From assembly GCF_016909575.1 (NCBI RefSeq), contig NZ_JAFBGA010000003.1, positions 558,001-622,000 of the forward strand: a DNA stretch of 64,000 nucleotides, in the 5' to 3' direction. This document shows positions 51,311-59,995 of the stretch, in pieces. Each line of letters begins with the position of its first letter. Position 1 is the stretch's first letter. Source of the DNA: Streptomyces sp. HB132 (lineage in GTDB: Bacteria > Actinomycetota > Actinomycetes > Streptomycetales > Streptomycetaceae). Under the pieces are notes generated by a model. The model had not been told where the DNA came from, made no database searches, and saw only the letters and a program-made list of their open reading frames with translations. Both the position numbers and the translations under genes were made by a program.

Positions 51311-51416
51311 GTGGGAACAAAGTAGCCTCCGCTCGTTCTCCCTGACCGGCGGGCGGGGCTGCTTGTTTTCTTCCTCCGCAGCCACGAGCTGTTCCCCCGC
51401 GCTCTGGAGCATGCCG

Positions 51417-52079
51417 ATGCCGGCCACCGTCCTCGAAGCCCGCGCCCTCCTGTTGGACATGGACGGCACCCTCGTGAACTCCGACGCGGTGGTGGAGCGC
51501 TGCTGGCGCCGCTGGGCGGTCGCGCAGGGCCTCGACCCCGAAGCCGCGCTCAAGGTGGTCCACGGCCGCCAGGGCTACGCCACGATGGCCGCCCTGCTTC
51601 CGGACCGCCCCATGGAGCAGAACCACGCGGAGAACCGGATCATGCTGGCCGAGGAGACCGCCGACACGGAGGGCGTCGTGCCCATCGGTGGTGCGGCCGC
51701 CTTCATGACGTCGATCGCGGGCTTCCCGCACGCGCTCGTGACCTCGGCCGACGAGGCGCTCGCCCGCGCCCGGATGACGGCTGCGGCCCTGCCGATGCCC
51801 GGGACCCGCGTCACCGCCGAGATGGTGGGAGCCAGCAAGCCCGACCCCGAGGGCTTCCTCAAGGGTGCGGCCGAGCTGGGCTTCGACCCCGCGGACTGCA
51901 TCGTGTTCGAGGACTCCGAGGCGGGCATCTCGGCGGGCCGGGCAGCCGGCATGCGCGTCGTGGGCGTCGGCCCGCGCGCGGCCGCCCTATCCCCCGACGC
52001 CCATGTGGAGGACCTGACGCGGCTCCGGGTGGAAGCGGGCGCGGGCGGTTCGATCCGCCTGCACATCGACGCTCCGTAA
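51417..52079 (+). CDS. HAD-superfamily sugar-phosphate phosphatase
   Basis: A 220-aa HAD hydrolase. Motif I is LLLDMDGTLVNSD (nucleophile Asp about residue 14), motif II VTSADEAL, motif III Lys in ASKPDPEGFL, and motif IV FEDSEAGISAGRAAGM. The four-helix cap between motifs I and II places it with beta-phosphoglucomutase/glycerol-3-phosphatase-like enzymes (HAD-IA). ATG 51417 is chosen because GGAG is 7 bp upstream; ATG 51411 is too close to it. It probably removes phosphate from a sugar phosphate; substrate unknown. Confidence 0.88.
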   Translation: MPATVLEARALLLDMDGTLVNSDAVVERCWRRWAVAQGLDPEAALKVVHGRQGYATMAALLPDRPMEQNHAENRIMLAEETADTEGVVPIGGAAAFMTSIAGFPHALVTSADEALARARMTAAALPMPGTRVTAEMVGASKPDPEGFLKGAAELGFDPADCIVFEDSEAGISAGRAAGMRVVGVGPRAAALSPDAHVEDLTRLRVEAGAGGSIRLHIDAP

Positions 52080-52089
52080 CCCTCCCCCC

Positions 52090-52131
52090 GGCGGTCCGTC
52101 CCGGGTCCTGAGCCCCCGGCCCGGGACCGCC
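52090..52131. terminator. Stem-loop between HAD and FetB genes
   Basis: GGCGGT-CCGT-CCCGGG pairs with CCCGGGACCGCC, giving 12 bp with a 4-nt bulge, between convergent genes. Confidence 0.5.
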
Positions 52132-52156
52132 CTCCGGCACACCTCGGGCGGCGCCT

Positions 52157-52891
52157 TCACTCCCGGTGCAGCAGCCCCCGCGCGACCAGTTCCAGTACCA
52201 GTGCGACCGCTACCACCTGCACCGCCAGCAGGGCCACCAGGACGAAGAGCTGCACGGCGCCCGCCTCGACAGGCGAGGCGCCGCCCAGCAGCATGCCCAC
52301 GAACGCCCCGGGCAGGGTGACGAGCCCCACGGTCCGGGTCTGGTCCAGCCCCGGCAGCAGCGCGTCCGACGCCGCGGGACGGGCGATCTCCAGCCGGGCG
52401 TCCCGGTCCAGCAGGCCGAGCGCCATGGCCGCCTCCACCTCTCCCCGCCGCGTGCCGAGCTCGTCCAGCGCGCGCCTCCCGCCGAGCACGGTCGCGGTGA
52501 GCGCGCCCCCGATGAGGATCCCGGTGACCGGGATCAGCGCGATGCCGCGTACCGGGAGGAGCCCGGTGAGCAGCAGCACCAGGACCACGGGCACGACGCC
52601 CGCGCCGATCGGCAGCGCGGCCCACCACCAGGTGCGGTTAGCGGTGATCCGCCGGCCCGAGGTGCGCACCGCGACGGCGAACATCAGCAGCAGGAAGCCG
52701 AGCAACGGCCCCAGGGAGTCCACCACCCAGCCGATGAGCAGGGAGACGGCCACCAGTTGGACCGCGGCACGCAGCCCGGCGACCGCGATCTCGCGGGCCC
52801 GGCCCAGCGAGGCCCACGCGGCGACGGCGACGGCGGACACCAGGAGCAGGGCGAGCACGACGCCCAGCAGGGGACTGACCGGAAGCAGCAC
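52157..52891 (-). CDS. FetB/UPF0014-family ABC permease
   Basis: A 244-aa membrane protein with seven helices. The AWASLGRAREIAVAGLRAAVQL block after helix 1, WWWAALPIGAGVVPVVLVLL and IPVTGILIGGALTATVLGGR are UPF0014/FetB hallmarks; GLVTLPGAFVGMLLGGASPVEAG is the ATPase-contact segment. In E. coli FetAB exports iron. GTG 52891 is the start. No fetA ATPase is next to it, so its partner lies elsewhere or is shared. It is convergent with the HAD gene. Confidence 0.88.
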   Translation of the reverse strand: MLLPVSPLLGVVLALLLVSAVAVAAWASLGRAREIAVAGLRAAVQLVAVSLLIGWVVDSLGPLLGFLLLMFAVAVRTSGRRITANRTWWWAALPIGAGVVPVVLVLLLTGLLPVRGIALIPVTGILIGGALTATVLGGRRALDELGTRRGEVEAAMALGLLDRDARLEIARPAASDALLPGLDQTRTVGLVTLPGAFVGMLLGGASPVEAGAVQLFVLVALLAVQVVAVALVLELVARGLLHRE

Positions 52892-53130
52892 CCGGCCACC
52901 CTAGAGGCCGCACACGGGCCCGGACCTCCCCCGGAACCTTCGGTCCGTCAACACCGCTCCTCGAACACCTTTCGGACGGGACGTCAGCGCGATCGTCCAA
53001 ACCCTTGATGTGACGTGCGCATGTCGTCACTCTGTTACCTGGCGACCACCCCACCGAAACCCGGCGCCGCCACGATGGCCTGGCTCCGCAGGCCACCGAC
53101 GCAACATCCCCCCACGTCAAGGGAGTTCAC

Positions 53131-53775
53131 ATGTCAGGTATCTACGCGCGTCGCATAGCCGTCGTCGCCGCCTCGGCCGCGCTCGCCGCAACCACGGGGC
53201 TCCTCACGGCCCCGACCGCCCAGGCCGCGATGCCCACCCCGGTCAGCGCCTCGACCGCCCGTACGTATCTGGGCCAGCTCAGCGTCTCCGCCGAGGGCTC
53301 CTCGTCCGGCTACAGCCGCGACAAGTTCCCCCACTGGATCACCCAGTCGGGAGCCTGCAACACCCGTGAAGTGGTGCTGAAGCGCGACGGCACCGGCGTC
53401 GTACAGGACTCCGCGTGCGCCGCGACCAGTGGCAGCTGGTACTCGGAGTACGACGGAGCCACCTGGACCGCCGCGTCCGACCTCGACATCGACCATATGG
53501 TCCCGCTCGCCGAGGCCTGGCGTTCCGGCGCCAGCAGCTGGACCACCGCCCAGCGGCAGTCCTTCGCCAACGACCTGACCCGTCCTCAGCTCATCGCGGT
53601 CACCGACAACGTGAACCAGTCCAAGAGCGACCAGGACCCGGGCGAGTGGCTCCCGTCCCGCACGGCCTACCGCTGCACCTACGCCCGCGCCTGGGTGCAC
53701 GTGAAGCACTACTACGACATGACCGTCGACTCCACCGAGAAGAGCGCCCTGCAGTCCGTGCTCAACGGCTGCTGA
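53131..53775 (+). CDS. Secreted HNH-type nuclease (DUF1524 family)
   Basis: A 214-aa exported protein. Residues 1-32 are a signal peptide (A-R-R-I then A-x-A). The nuclease core has DLDIDHMVPLAEAWRSGAS (the His-Asn-His finger, about residue 120), FANDLTRPQLIAVTDNVNQSKSDQDP, and WLPSRTAYRC, as in small secreted HNH nucleases of actinomycetes and GmrSD C-terminal domains. Four Cys can form disulfides. AAGGGAG sits before ATG 53131. It probably degrades DNA outside the cell for nutrient recovery. Confidence 0.9.
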   Translation: MSGIYARRIAVVAASAALAATTGLLTAPTAQAAMPTPVSASTARTYLGQLSVSAEGSSSGYSRDKFPHWITQSGACNTREVVLKRDGTGVVQDSACAATSGSWYSEYDGATWTAASDLDIDHMVPLAEAWRSGASSWTTAQRQSFANDLTRPQLIAVTDNVNQSKSDQDPGEWLPSRTAYRCTYARAWVHVKHYYDMTVDSTEKSALQSVLNGC

Positions 53776-53864
53776 CCCCTCCCGCCCCGGCGGAACCACC
53801 CGCCCTCCTCCGTCGTTCCGTACCCTACGGAGCCATCGGTCACGGCGACGCGAGGAGGGCACAC

Positions 53865-55541
53865 ATGGCCGGGCTACGCCTGGGACCACTGCTGAGGTAC
53901 GTCGACTGGGAGTCCGGTTCGCGGGCGACGGTCTGGGTGGAGGCGACCAGGCCCTGCACGGCGGAGGTGCGCTGCGCGGACGGTGCGGCCGGCGCCGCGC
54001 CCACGTTCGCCGTCCAGGGGCACCACTACGCCCTCGTCGTGGTGACGGGTCTGACACCCGGCTCGACCACGCCCTACGAGGTGCTGCTCGACGGCCGCCG
54101 CGTGTGGCCGCCCGAGGACTCCCGTTTCCCGCCGAGCACCATCAGCACGCCCGCCGTACCGCAGCCGGACGAGGCGGGTCCGGTGCGGGTCGCCTTCGGC
54201 TCCTGCCGGTGGGCGGCCCCGCCCGCACACGGGCACGACCCGATCGGCCCCGACGCGCTGGACACGCTCGCCACGCACCTCGCCGCCGACCCCGCGGCCG
54301 TACGCCCGGACGTCCTCCTGCTGCTCGGCGACCAGGTGTACGCGGACGAGACCTCGCAGGCCACCCGGCGACGGCTCGCGGCGCGCCGCGACCTGTCCGA
54401 GGCCCCCGGCGCCGAGGTCGCGGACTACGAGGAGTACACCCACCTCTACGACGAGTCCTGGCGCGACCCGGACGTGCGGTGGCTGCTGTCCACGGTCCCC
54501 AGTTGCATGATCTTCGACGACCACGACGTCGTGGACGACTGGAACACCAGCGAAGCCTGGGTCCGCGACATGCGTCGCACGCCGTGGTGGCACGAGCGGA
54601 TCGTCAGCGGGCTCATGTCCTACTGGGTCTATCAGCACCTCGGCAACCTCTCCCCCGACGCCCTGGAGGCCGACCCGGTCTACGCCGCCGTGCGCGCCGT
54701 GCCGGACGGCACCGAGACCCTGCGCGACCACGCGGCGGCCGCGGACGCCGATCCGGCACGGGTCCGGTGGAGCTACCGGCGCGTTTTCGGCCGAGTACGG
54801 CTGCTCATGGTGGACACCCGGGCGGCCCGGACCCTCGAGGAACAGCAGCGGTCGATGCTCCGCGACGAGGAGGCCCGGTGGCTGCGGGACGAGATGCTCG
54901 CCGACCCGGGTGCCTACGACCATCTGCTGGTCGGCACCTCACTGCCGTGGCTGCTGCCGCCTCTCGTCCATGACGCGGAGGCGTGGAACGCGGCACTGTG
55001 CCGCGGCGAGCGGGGCGAACGCTGGGCGCGCCGCGGGGAAAAGGTACGGCGGGCCGCGGACCTGGAACATTGGGCCGCGTTCCCGGAGTCCTTCCGCCAC
55101 CTTTCGGAGCTTTTGAGGGAAGCGGGCCGCGGTCCGGACGCACCGGCGACGGTGTGCGTGCTTTCCGGTGATGTGCACCATGCCTACATCGCCGAACCAC
55201 AGTGGTCCGCTTCCGTCCCGGACGGCACCCGCACCGCACGCGTCCTGCAACTGACCTGCTCCCCCGTCCACAACTCCGTCCCCGGCTACATACGCGCCGG
55301 CTTCCGCTTCGGCTGGAGCCGGGCGGGCCGATGGCTCGGGCGCGCGCTGGCGCTCCACGGGCGGACGGGGCGCCCGCCGATGCGCTGGCGCAAGACGGGC
55401 GGACCCTGGTTCGGCAATCAGCTCATGACCCTCACACTGCACGGCCGGAAAGCCGCACTGTCATTGGTTCAGGCCAGAGCCAGGTCCACGGGGGCACAGC
55501 TCGAGGGCGTTCTGGAGTGCACGCTGACATCGAACGAATGA
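53865..55541 (+). CDS. PhoD-like alkaline phosphatase
   Basis: A 558-aa phosphoesterase without signal peptide. A short N-terminal beta domain (1-110) precedes the metal core: FGSCRW, LLLLGDQVYADE (about residue 160), MIFDDHDVVDDWN (about 217), RLLMVDTR and LSGDVHHAYIAE (about 435). Those Asp/His residues bind Ca/Fe in PhoD enzymes. ATG 53865 has GAGGAGGG upstream. True PhoD proteins are Tat-exported; this lacks the twin-arginine leader, so it may be cytoplasmic or exported differently. Its 3' end runs into an A/T-richer stretch near 55541. Confidence 0.88.
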   Translation: MAGLRLGPLLRYVDWESGSRATVWVEATRPCTAEVRCADGAAGAAPTFAVQGHHYALVVVTGLTPGSTTPYEVLLDGRRVWPPEDSRFPPSTISTPAVPQPDEAGPVRVAFGSCRWAAPPAHGHDPIGPDALDTLATHLAADPAAVRPDVLLLLGDQVYADETSQATRRRLAARRDLSEAPGAEVADYEEYTHLYDESWRDPDVRWLLSTVPSCMIFDDHDVVDDWNTSEAWVRDMRRTPWWHERIVSGLMSYWVYQHLGNLSPDALEADPVYAAVRAVPDGTETLRDHAAAADADPARVRWSYRRVFGRVRLLMVDTRAARTLEEQQRSMLRDEEARWLRDEMLADPGAYDHLLVGTSLPWLLPPLVHDAEAWNAALCRGERGERWARRGEKVRRAADLEHWAAFPESFRHLSELLREAGRGPDAPATVCVLSGDVHHAYIAEPQWSASVPDGTRTARVLQLTCSPVHNSVPGYIRAGFRFGWSRAGRWLGRALALHGRTGRPPMRWRKTGGPWFGNQLMTLTLHGRKAALSLVQARARSTGAQLEGVLECTLTSNE

Positions 55542-55586
55542 CCAATTTTCAGCCAGTCGACAGAATGTTGAACTTGCAAGCACAAT

Positions 55587-55605
55587 TCAGGTCTCCCTAA
55601 CCTGA
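55587..55605. promoter_or_regulatory. Possible iron box (DtxR/DmdR-like) over the doxX promoter
   Basis: TCAGGT and ACCTGA form an inverted repeat across 55587-55605; compared with the DtxR/IdeR consensus TTAGGTTAGGCTAACCTAA, 14 of 19 positions match and the right half CCTAACCT is complete. A TTGCAA -35 (55574-55579) and CTAACC -10 (55597-55602), 17 bp apart, overlap it. Confidence 0.5.
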
Positions 55606-55653
55606 TGGGCCCCGATCGGTTCACGTCCCCAGACCGAAGGAGCCCCACCCCCC

Positions 55654-56112
55654 ATGTCCATACGCCTGAACCGGGCCCAGCCCTACGCACTCGCCCTCTT
55701 CCGTGTCGTCATCGGCTTCCTCTTCGCCTGCCACGGTGCCGCCTCGCTCTTCGGGGTCCTCGGCGGTTCCGCGGGCGGCGGCTCCGTCCCCACCGGCACC
55801 TGGCCGGGCTGGTACGCCGCGGTCATCCAGCTCGTCGGCGGCACCCTGGTCGCGCTCGGCCTCGGCACCCGTGTCGCCGCGCTCATCTCCTCCGGCTCCA
55901 TGGCCTACGCGTACTTCAAGGTGCACCAGCCCGAGTCGCTGTTCCCCCTGCAGAACGGCGGCGAGGCCTCCGCCGTCTTCTGCTGGGCCTTCCTGCTGCT
56001 GGTCTTCACCGGCCCCGGCGCCGTGGCCGTGGACCGGCTGTTCTCCTCGCGCGACGGCTCCGAGCCCGAGGGGGAGCCCGCCCGCGAGAAGGCACGGACC
56101 GTCTCGGTCTGA
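55654..56112 (+). CDS. DoxX-family membrane protein
   Basis: A 152-aa protein with four helices. ALFRVVIGFLFACHGAASLFG at the start and IQLVGGTLVALGLGTRVAAL, then AYAYFKVHQPESLFPLQNGG, are the DoxX family pattern. GAAGGAG precedes ATG 55654. DoxX proteins in mycobacteria are linked to redox homeostasis and thiosulfate/quinone-linked electron flow. A possible iron box sits over the promoter. The C-terminus is a charged tail. Confidence 0.9.
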   Translation: MSIRLNRAQPYALALFRVVIGFLFACHGAASLFGVLGGSAGGGSVPTGTWPGWYAAVIQLVGGTLVALGLGTRVAALISSGSMAYAYFKVHQPESLFPLQNGGEASAVFCWAFLLLVFTGPGAVAVDRLFSSRDGSEPEGEPAREKARTVSV

Positions 56113-56122
56113 CCCCACGTCC

Positions 56123-56168
56123 CACGACTCCGGCCCCCCGCCCTCCGAGGCGGAGGGCCGGAGTCGTG
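56123..56168 (+). terminator. Terminator after doxX
   Basis: CACGACTCCGG pairs with CCGGAGTCGTG; inside it CCCTCCG pairs with CGGAGGG around a 3-nt loop, with a 7-nt bulge on the left arm. It starts 10 nt after the stop. Confidence 0.75.
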
Positions 56169-56351
56169 GTGAGCTGCACGACATCGACCGCCCAGCCGGT
56201 GAATACCAGGTGAACCGGGTGAACGGCAGGCGTACGCTGTACAGCTGGCCCTACCGCTCCTGCCGCTCCCCTTGCGGCGTCGTGGCGTCGCGGCTCTCCG
56301 CCCTGCGACCACGCAGCGTCGGCACGGAATTCGGGGAACGGGGAGTGGACA

Positions 56352-57005
56352 GTGCTCGAGAGTGTGGGTGCGCTGACCGGCAGCCCATGGATCTACGCGG
56401 TGGTCGCCCTCTCGGTACTCCTGGACGTCTTCCTGCCCGTCCTCCCCAGCGGTGTACTCGTCATCACCGCGGCCACGGCCGCGGCCGCGAGCACCACCAC
56501 GGTCACCGCCACTGCCGGGGAGGCCGCCCGGCAGGTCCCCTCGCTCCTGGTCCTGACCCTCTGCGCGGCCACCGCCTCGGTCATCGGCGACCTCGTCGCC
56601 TACCGCCTGGCCTGGCGCGGCGGCGAGCGCCTCGACCGGGCCATCGCCCGGTCGCGTCGGCTCACCTCCGCGCAGGAACGCCTCGGCGCGGCGCTCAGCC
56701 ACGGCGGTGGGGTGCTGGTCGTCATCGCCCGTTTCGCACCGGCAGGCCGGTCCGTCGTCTCCCTGGGCGCGGGCGCCGCTCACCGTAAGATCAAGGAATT
56801 CCTGCCGTGGTCAGCCGTGGCCGGAGTGGCCTGGGCGGTGTACAGCGTGGGGCTCGGCTACTTCGGAGGTCAGTGGCTGGGCGCGGGCTGGCTGGGCACC
56901 GCCGTGTCGGTCCTCGCCCTGTTCCTGGCGGGCACCCTGGCGGCCCTCGTCGTCCGTCGCCCCGCCCACACACCCGCGGCCGGCGGAGCCCCGGCAGGAG
57001 TCTGA
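56352..57005 (+). CDS. DedA-family (VTT domain) membrane protein
   Basis: A 217-aa membrane protein with five to six helices. VVALSVLLDVFLPVLPSGVL near the N-terminus is the re-entrant Pro region, and the DedA core is VIARFAPAGRSVVSLGAGAA, with KIKEFLPWSAVAGVAWAVYS. DedA proteins take part in lipid-carrier recycling or membrane-potential homeostasis. GTG 56352 has GGGGAG 8 bp upstream. The insert A-A-A-A-S-T-T-T-V between helices is lax and Ala/Thr-rich. It follows the terminator of doxX. Confidence 0.87.
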   Translation: MLESVGALTGSPWIYAVVALSVLLDVFLPVLPSGVLVITAATAAAASTTTVTATAGEAARQVPSLLVLTLCAATASVIGDLVAYRLAWRGGERLDRAIARSRRLTSAQERLGAALSHGGGVLVVIARFAPAGRSVVSLGAGAAHRKIKEFLPWSAVAGVAWAVYSVGLGYFGGQWLGAGWLGTAVSVLALFLAGTLAALVVRRPAHTPAAGGAPAGV

Positions 57006-57031
57006 GACCCGGACCGGGCCGCCCCCGCCGC

Positions 57032-57253
57032 TCAGCCCCGGGCGGCGCCCCTTATCTCCAGACCGTCGAGCAGCCGCCGGGTCGCCTCGGCGATCTCTGC
57101 CACGGCGCGGTCGAAGACCTCCTGGTTGTGCGCGGCGGGCGCACGGAAGCCGGACACCTTGCGCACGTACTGCAGGGCGGCCGCTCTCATCTCCTCCTCG
57201 GTGGCCTCTTCGGGGATGGCTGGCGGACGAAGCGTCTTGATGCTGCGGCACAT
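57032..57253 (-). CDS. DUF2277 family protein
   Basis: A 73-aa protein beginning M-C-R-S-I-K-T-L-R-P-P, the DUF2277 hallmark, with RAAALQYVRKVSGFRAP and HNQEVFDRAVAEIAEAT. Helical, no membrane segment. It has been noted near DNA-interacting genes but has no known function. Minus strand, its stop 26 bp from the convergent dedA stop. Confidence 0.88.
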   Translation of the reverse strand: MCRSIKTLRPPAIPEEATEEEMRAAALQYVRKVSGFRAPAAHNQEVFDRAVAEIAEATRRLLDGLEIRGAARG

Positions 57254-57288
57254 GCCTCCAGTGTGCGACGCGCCACTGACATCACGCC

Positions 57289-58680
57289 TCAGGACCTACG
57301 CGACGGCCCGTCCCCGAGCGGATCCACCGGCGGGATGACGTATCTCCCGTCGAGAACGGCCTGGTCGGGAAGGTGGAGTCGCATCACCGGCAGGAAGCCG
57401 CCCGCGGGCACCGGCAGCCAGTTCGCCGCCTCGACCGGGTCAGCCGGGCGTTCCGCGGAGAGGTGCAGGGTCAGCGAGCCGTCAGCACCGTGGACGAGCC
57501 CGCGTGTCCGGTCCCCGATCACGTACCGGTCCGCGGCGTTCGCGACCAGGTGACCCCCGGGGCTGTCGTACGCGGTCAGCGACCAGAACCCCCGGACCGG
57601 CGGCGGCTGGGCGAGGCGCAGCACATAGCGGTGGGCCCCGTGGAGGGGGCGGCCCCGGGAGTCACGGGAGGTGTGCGCGTAGACCGCCTCGTACCCGTGG
57701 GGCAGCCAGTGGCCTCGCCGGGCCGCGACAGCCCTGACCAGGTACGACGCCTCCCGGTCGGAGATCACCCACTCCGGTGGTCCGAGCGTGCCGACTCCGA
57801 AGTGGTCCAGGTTGTAGTCGCGCAGGTGCGGGTGCTTCTGCCAGGCGCCCGGCGGGCCGTCGGCGGTCACCGCGGTGCGGCGGGCGACCTCCTCCACCCG
57901 GAGCCTGCCCAGCGCGAGCCCTCGGCCCAGCGCGCGCACGAGGCCGGGCCCGGCCGAGACGTACGGCGAGATGCCTTCCTCCAGGAGTCCCAGGGGCTGG
58001 AAGCGGTCCTGGTAGGCGCGGTCGGCCCGGGAGGGCGGGAAGTCGCCCATCCACACCCGGAGCTCCTCGAAGAACCGCAGCTCCCCCGGCACTCCCGGCT
58101 CGGTCGCGGGGAGCCTGGTCCGGTGGGCCCTGTCACCGAGGTGAGTGAGCGTGAGCTCCTGCTGGAGGGACCTGACCCGGGGCATGTCCTCGGGCCCGTC
58201 GCACGCCAGGCGGCCGACGACGGAGACGACGGAGGTCGGCGCGTCGATCACCCCCGACACCCCGTCGGGCACGGTGCCGGCCCAACCGGGCGGCACGATC
58301 ATCCAGTCCCCTTCCCCGGCGCCGGTCACCCGGGGCCCGAGGTAGGCGAAGGCGTTGCTCCACGCGTCCACGAACTGCAGGACGAAGTACGCCCCGGCGG
58401 TGTCGGGGACGTGCAGCCTGACCGGGCCTCCGGACAGGTCGAGCTGGGCGAGGGCGTCGACGAGGTCCGCCGGGGCGAACGGGACGTGCGTGCCCGGCGT
58501 GGCGGGCCCGTCCGCGTGGGCGAAGTCGTTGAACTCCGCGGGCGCCGGCGCTCCGCAGCCGTCCCGCAGGCAGGCCTGGACGGCCGACAGCCGGCGGACG
58601 AGCGGCGAACCGTAGACGTACGCGTCGGCGGCCAGCGCCGTGATCGCGTCCGGCTCCAGGCCGCCTCGCCCCGCGGCCAC
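57289..58680 (-). CDS. DUF1254/DUF1214 domain protein
   Basis: A 463-aa protein. Residues 1-160 hold DUF1254 (DAYVYGSPLVRRLSAVQACL; FVLQFVDAWSNAFAYLGPR), and the C-terminal 110 residues hold DUF1214 (PVRGFWSLTAYDSPGGHLV, NWLPVPAGGFLPVMRLHLPD). This pair is widespread, and unexplained; a role in cell-envelope or lipid-linked metabolism has been suggested. No signal peptide is seen. GTG 58680 is the start, 1 bp after the stop of the DUF7144 gene, so both are translated together. Confidence 0.86.
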   Translation of the reverse strand: MAAGRGGLEPDAITALAADAYVYGSPLVRRLSAVQACLRDGCGAPAPAEFNDFAHADGPATPGTHVPFAPADLVDALAQLDLSGGPVRLHVPDTAGAYFVLQFVDAWSNAFAYLGPRVTGAGEGDWMIVPPGWAGTVPDGVSGVIDAPTSVVSVVGRLACDGPEDMPRVRSLQQELTLTHLGDRAHRTRLPATEPGVPGELRFFEELRVWMGDFPPSRADRAYQDRFQPLGLLEEGISPYVSAGPGLVRALGRGLALGRLRVEEVARRTAVTADGPPGAWQKHPHLRDYNLDHFGVGTLGPPEWVISDREASYLVRAVAARRGHWLPHGYEAVYAHTSRDSRGRPLHGAHRYVLRLAQPPPVRGFWSLTAYDSPGGHLVANAADRYVIGDRTRGLVHGADGSLTLHLSAERPADPVEAANWLPVPAGGFLPVMRLHLPDQAVLDGRYVIPPVDPLGDGPSRRS

Positions 58681-58681
58681 G

Positions 58682-59116
58682 TCAGATGACCGGCTTCGTC
58701 CGGTGGGCGCACAGGGCCCGGATCACGAAGGTGTCCAGCGCGACGGAGATGATCGCCCACACCGGCTGGTACGGCAGCCGGACGAAGTTGGCGATCAGGT
58801 TCAGCGCGGCCAGTCCGATACCGACGCCCCAGGCCCGGGCCGCGCCCTCGAGGACGCTCCATCCGACGAACGCGAGGATCACACCGAGGATCAGGTGGAT
58901 CCGTCCCCGGGCGGTGATGCCGAATTCGAACGTGTAGTTGTTGATGCGCGTGTACACGTCGTCGGACGCGACGCCCGCGATGCCCTTGACGACGGCGAGC
59001 ACGCCGTCGACGAGGAGCACGACCCCCGCGAACATCGCGCCGCTCGCCGCCCAGGGGCTGTCGGGGCCGGGGGCGGCGGGGCGCGACGGGCCGGGGGCGG
59101 ATGCTGACTGGGTCAT
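58682..59116 (-). CDS. DUF7144-type four-helix membrane protein
   Basis: A 144-aa membrane protein: Ala/Pro-rich N-terminus, then helices at about 28-48 (FAGVVLLVDGVLAVVKGIAG), 75-95, 100-120 and 122-140. The family name from memory is DUF7144. ATG 59116 has GGAGGAA upstream. It is translationally linked to DUF1254/DUF1214 downstream, so the two may form one membrane-associated unit. Confidence 0.82.
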   Translation of the reverse strand: MTQSASAPGPSRPAAPGPDSPWAASGAMFAGVVLLVDGVLAVVKGIAGVASDDVYTRINNYTFEFGITARGRIHLILGVILAFVGWSVLEGAARAWGVGIGLAALNLIANFVRLPYQPVWAIISVALDTFVIRALCAHRTKPVI

Positions 59117-59232
59117 CGGTTCCTCCACTCGGACGGGCCGCCCCACACCGCTGCGGGCAGCTCCGACCCTGTGCGACGTCCTCACCGGCCACGACCCGGA
59201 CGCACCCGTTCGGGTGACAGCCGTGGCCCTGC

Positions 59233-59577
59233 TCAGGGCGCCCCCACGGTGATGACCTGCCCCTGTGCGTCGACGGTGAGCACCACCCTCTCGACCTTGC
59301 AGGTCAGTGCCAGGGCCGCCCACACCGCGCCCCACACGAAGCAGGAGAAGGCCGTGAGAAGGGCGTGCAGCACGTGATTGACCGGCTGCCCGCGCACCAG
59401 CACGGCCTGGCTCCCGGACCGGGACTCCACCCGCCATCCCGCCGCGACCCGTCGGCTCACCACCCAGTCGAGGATCAGGCCCCGCTGCGTGGCGTCGGGA
59501 GTGCCGTCGCCCGCCCCGTAGTAGCCGGGGGGAGGTTCGAGTGAAGCCTCATGCCGGTGTGCTCCACGAAATTTCAC
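59233..59577 (-). CDS. Small membrane protein (114 aa)
   Basis: GTG 59577 has GAGGTGA 5-11 bp upstream, overlapping the stop of the preceding small gene. One membrane helix lies about residues 68-92 (VLHALLTAFSCFVWGAVWAA). Before it, RVESRSGSQAVLVRGQPVNH and after it ERVVLTVDAQGQVITV look like two beta strands around the membrane. I know similar unnamed proteins in actinobacteria but no function. Confidence 0.68.
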   Translation of the reverse strand: MKFRGAHRHEASLEPPPGYYGAGDGTPDATQRGLILDWVVSRRVAAGWRVESRSGSQAVLVRGQPVNHVLHALLTAFSCFVWGAVWAALALTCKVERVVLTVDAQGQVITVGAP

Positions 59578-59583
59578 GGGGGC

Positions 59584-59799
59584 TCACCTCCAGGTGTCGA
59601 GGTCTCCGCCTCGCCACTCGATCAACTCCGGCTGCTCCAGGTCGATCTCATCGGCCCCCCGGGCGAGCCCGGCGCGCCGAAGGAACGAGGCGACGTCCCC
59701 GCGCCCGTGCGCCAGCCCGACGATCTGCCCCCGCACGGTCACCCGCCGCCCACCGGTCGACGAGGGCGGGTACACGATCACGGGGGGATGCTCGGACAT
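59584..59799 (-). CDS. Small soluble protein (71 aa)
   Basis: ATG 59799 encodes M-S-E-H-P-P-V-I-V-Y-P-P, followed by GGRRVTVRGQIVGLAHGRGD and a Leu/Glu-rich end. AGGGGA is 10 bp upstream. It overlaps nothing else and ends 7 bp before the GTG of the 114-aa membrane protein, so the pair is coupled. Looks like a small DNA- or protein-binding cytosolic protein; no known family. Confidence 0.65.
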   Translation of the reverse strand: MSEHPPVIVYPPSSTGGRRVTVRGQIVGLAHGRGDVASFLRRAGLARGADEIDLEQPELIEWRGGDLDTWR

Positions 59800-59995
59800 G
59801 CCTCCACGGTCCCCTGCGCCTCGCCCGCTCGCATCCCGGGGCCCGCCCGAGCGTCCCGGGGACCGGTGGATCGACGCGAGGACCCGCACATCGACGCTTC
59901 CCGTGCCGGACACGGGGACCCGCCGGACGCCCCGCCCGGCACCGGTCCCCTGATCACCGCGACGGTCCGGGGCGCGCATGACTAGGGTCATCGGC

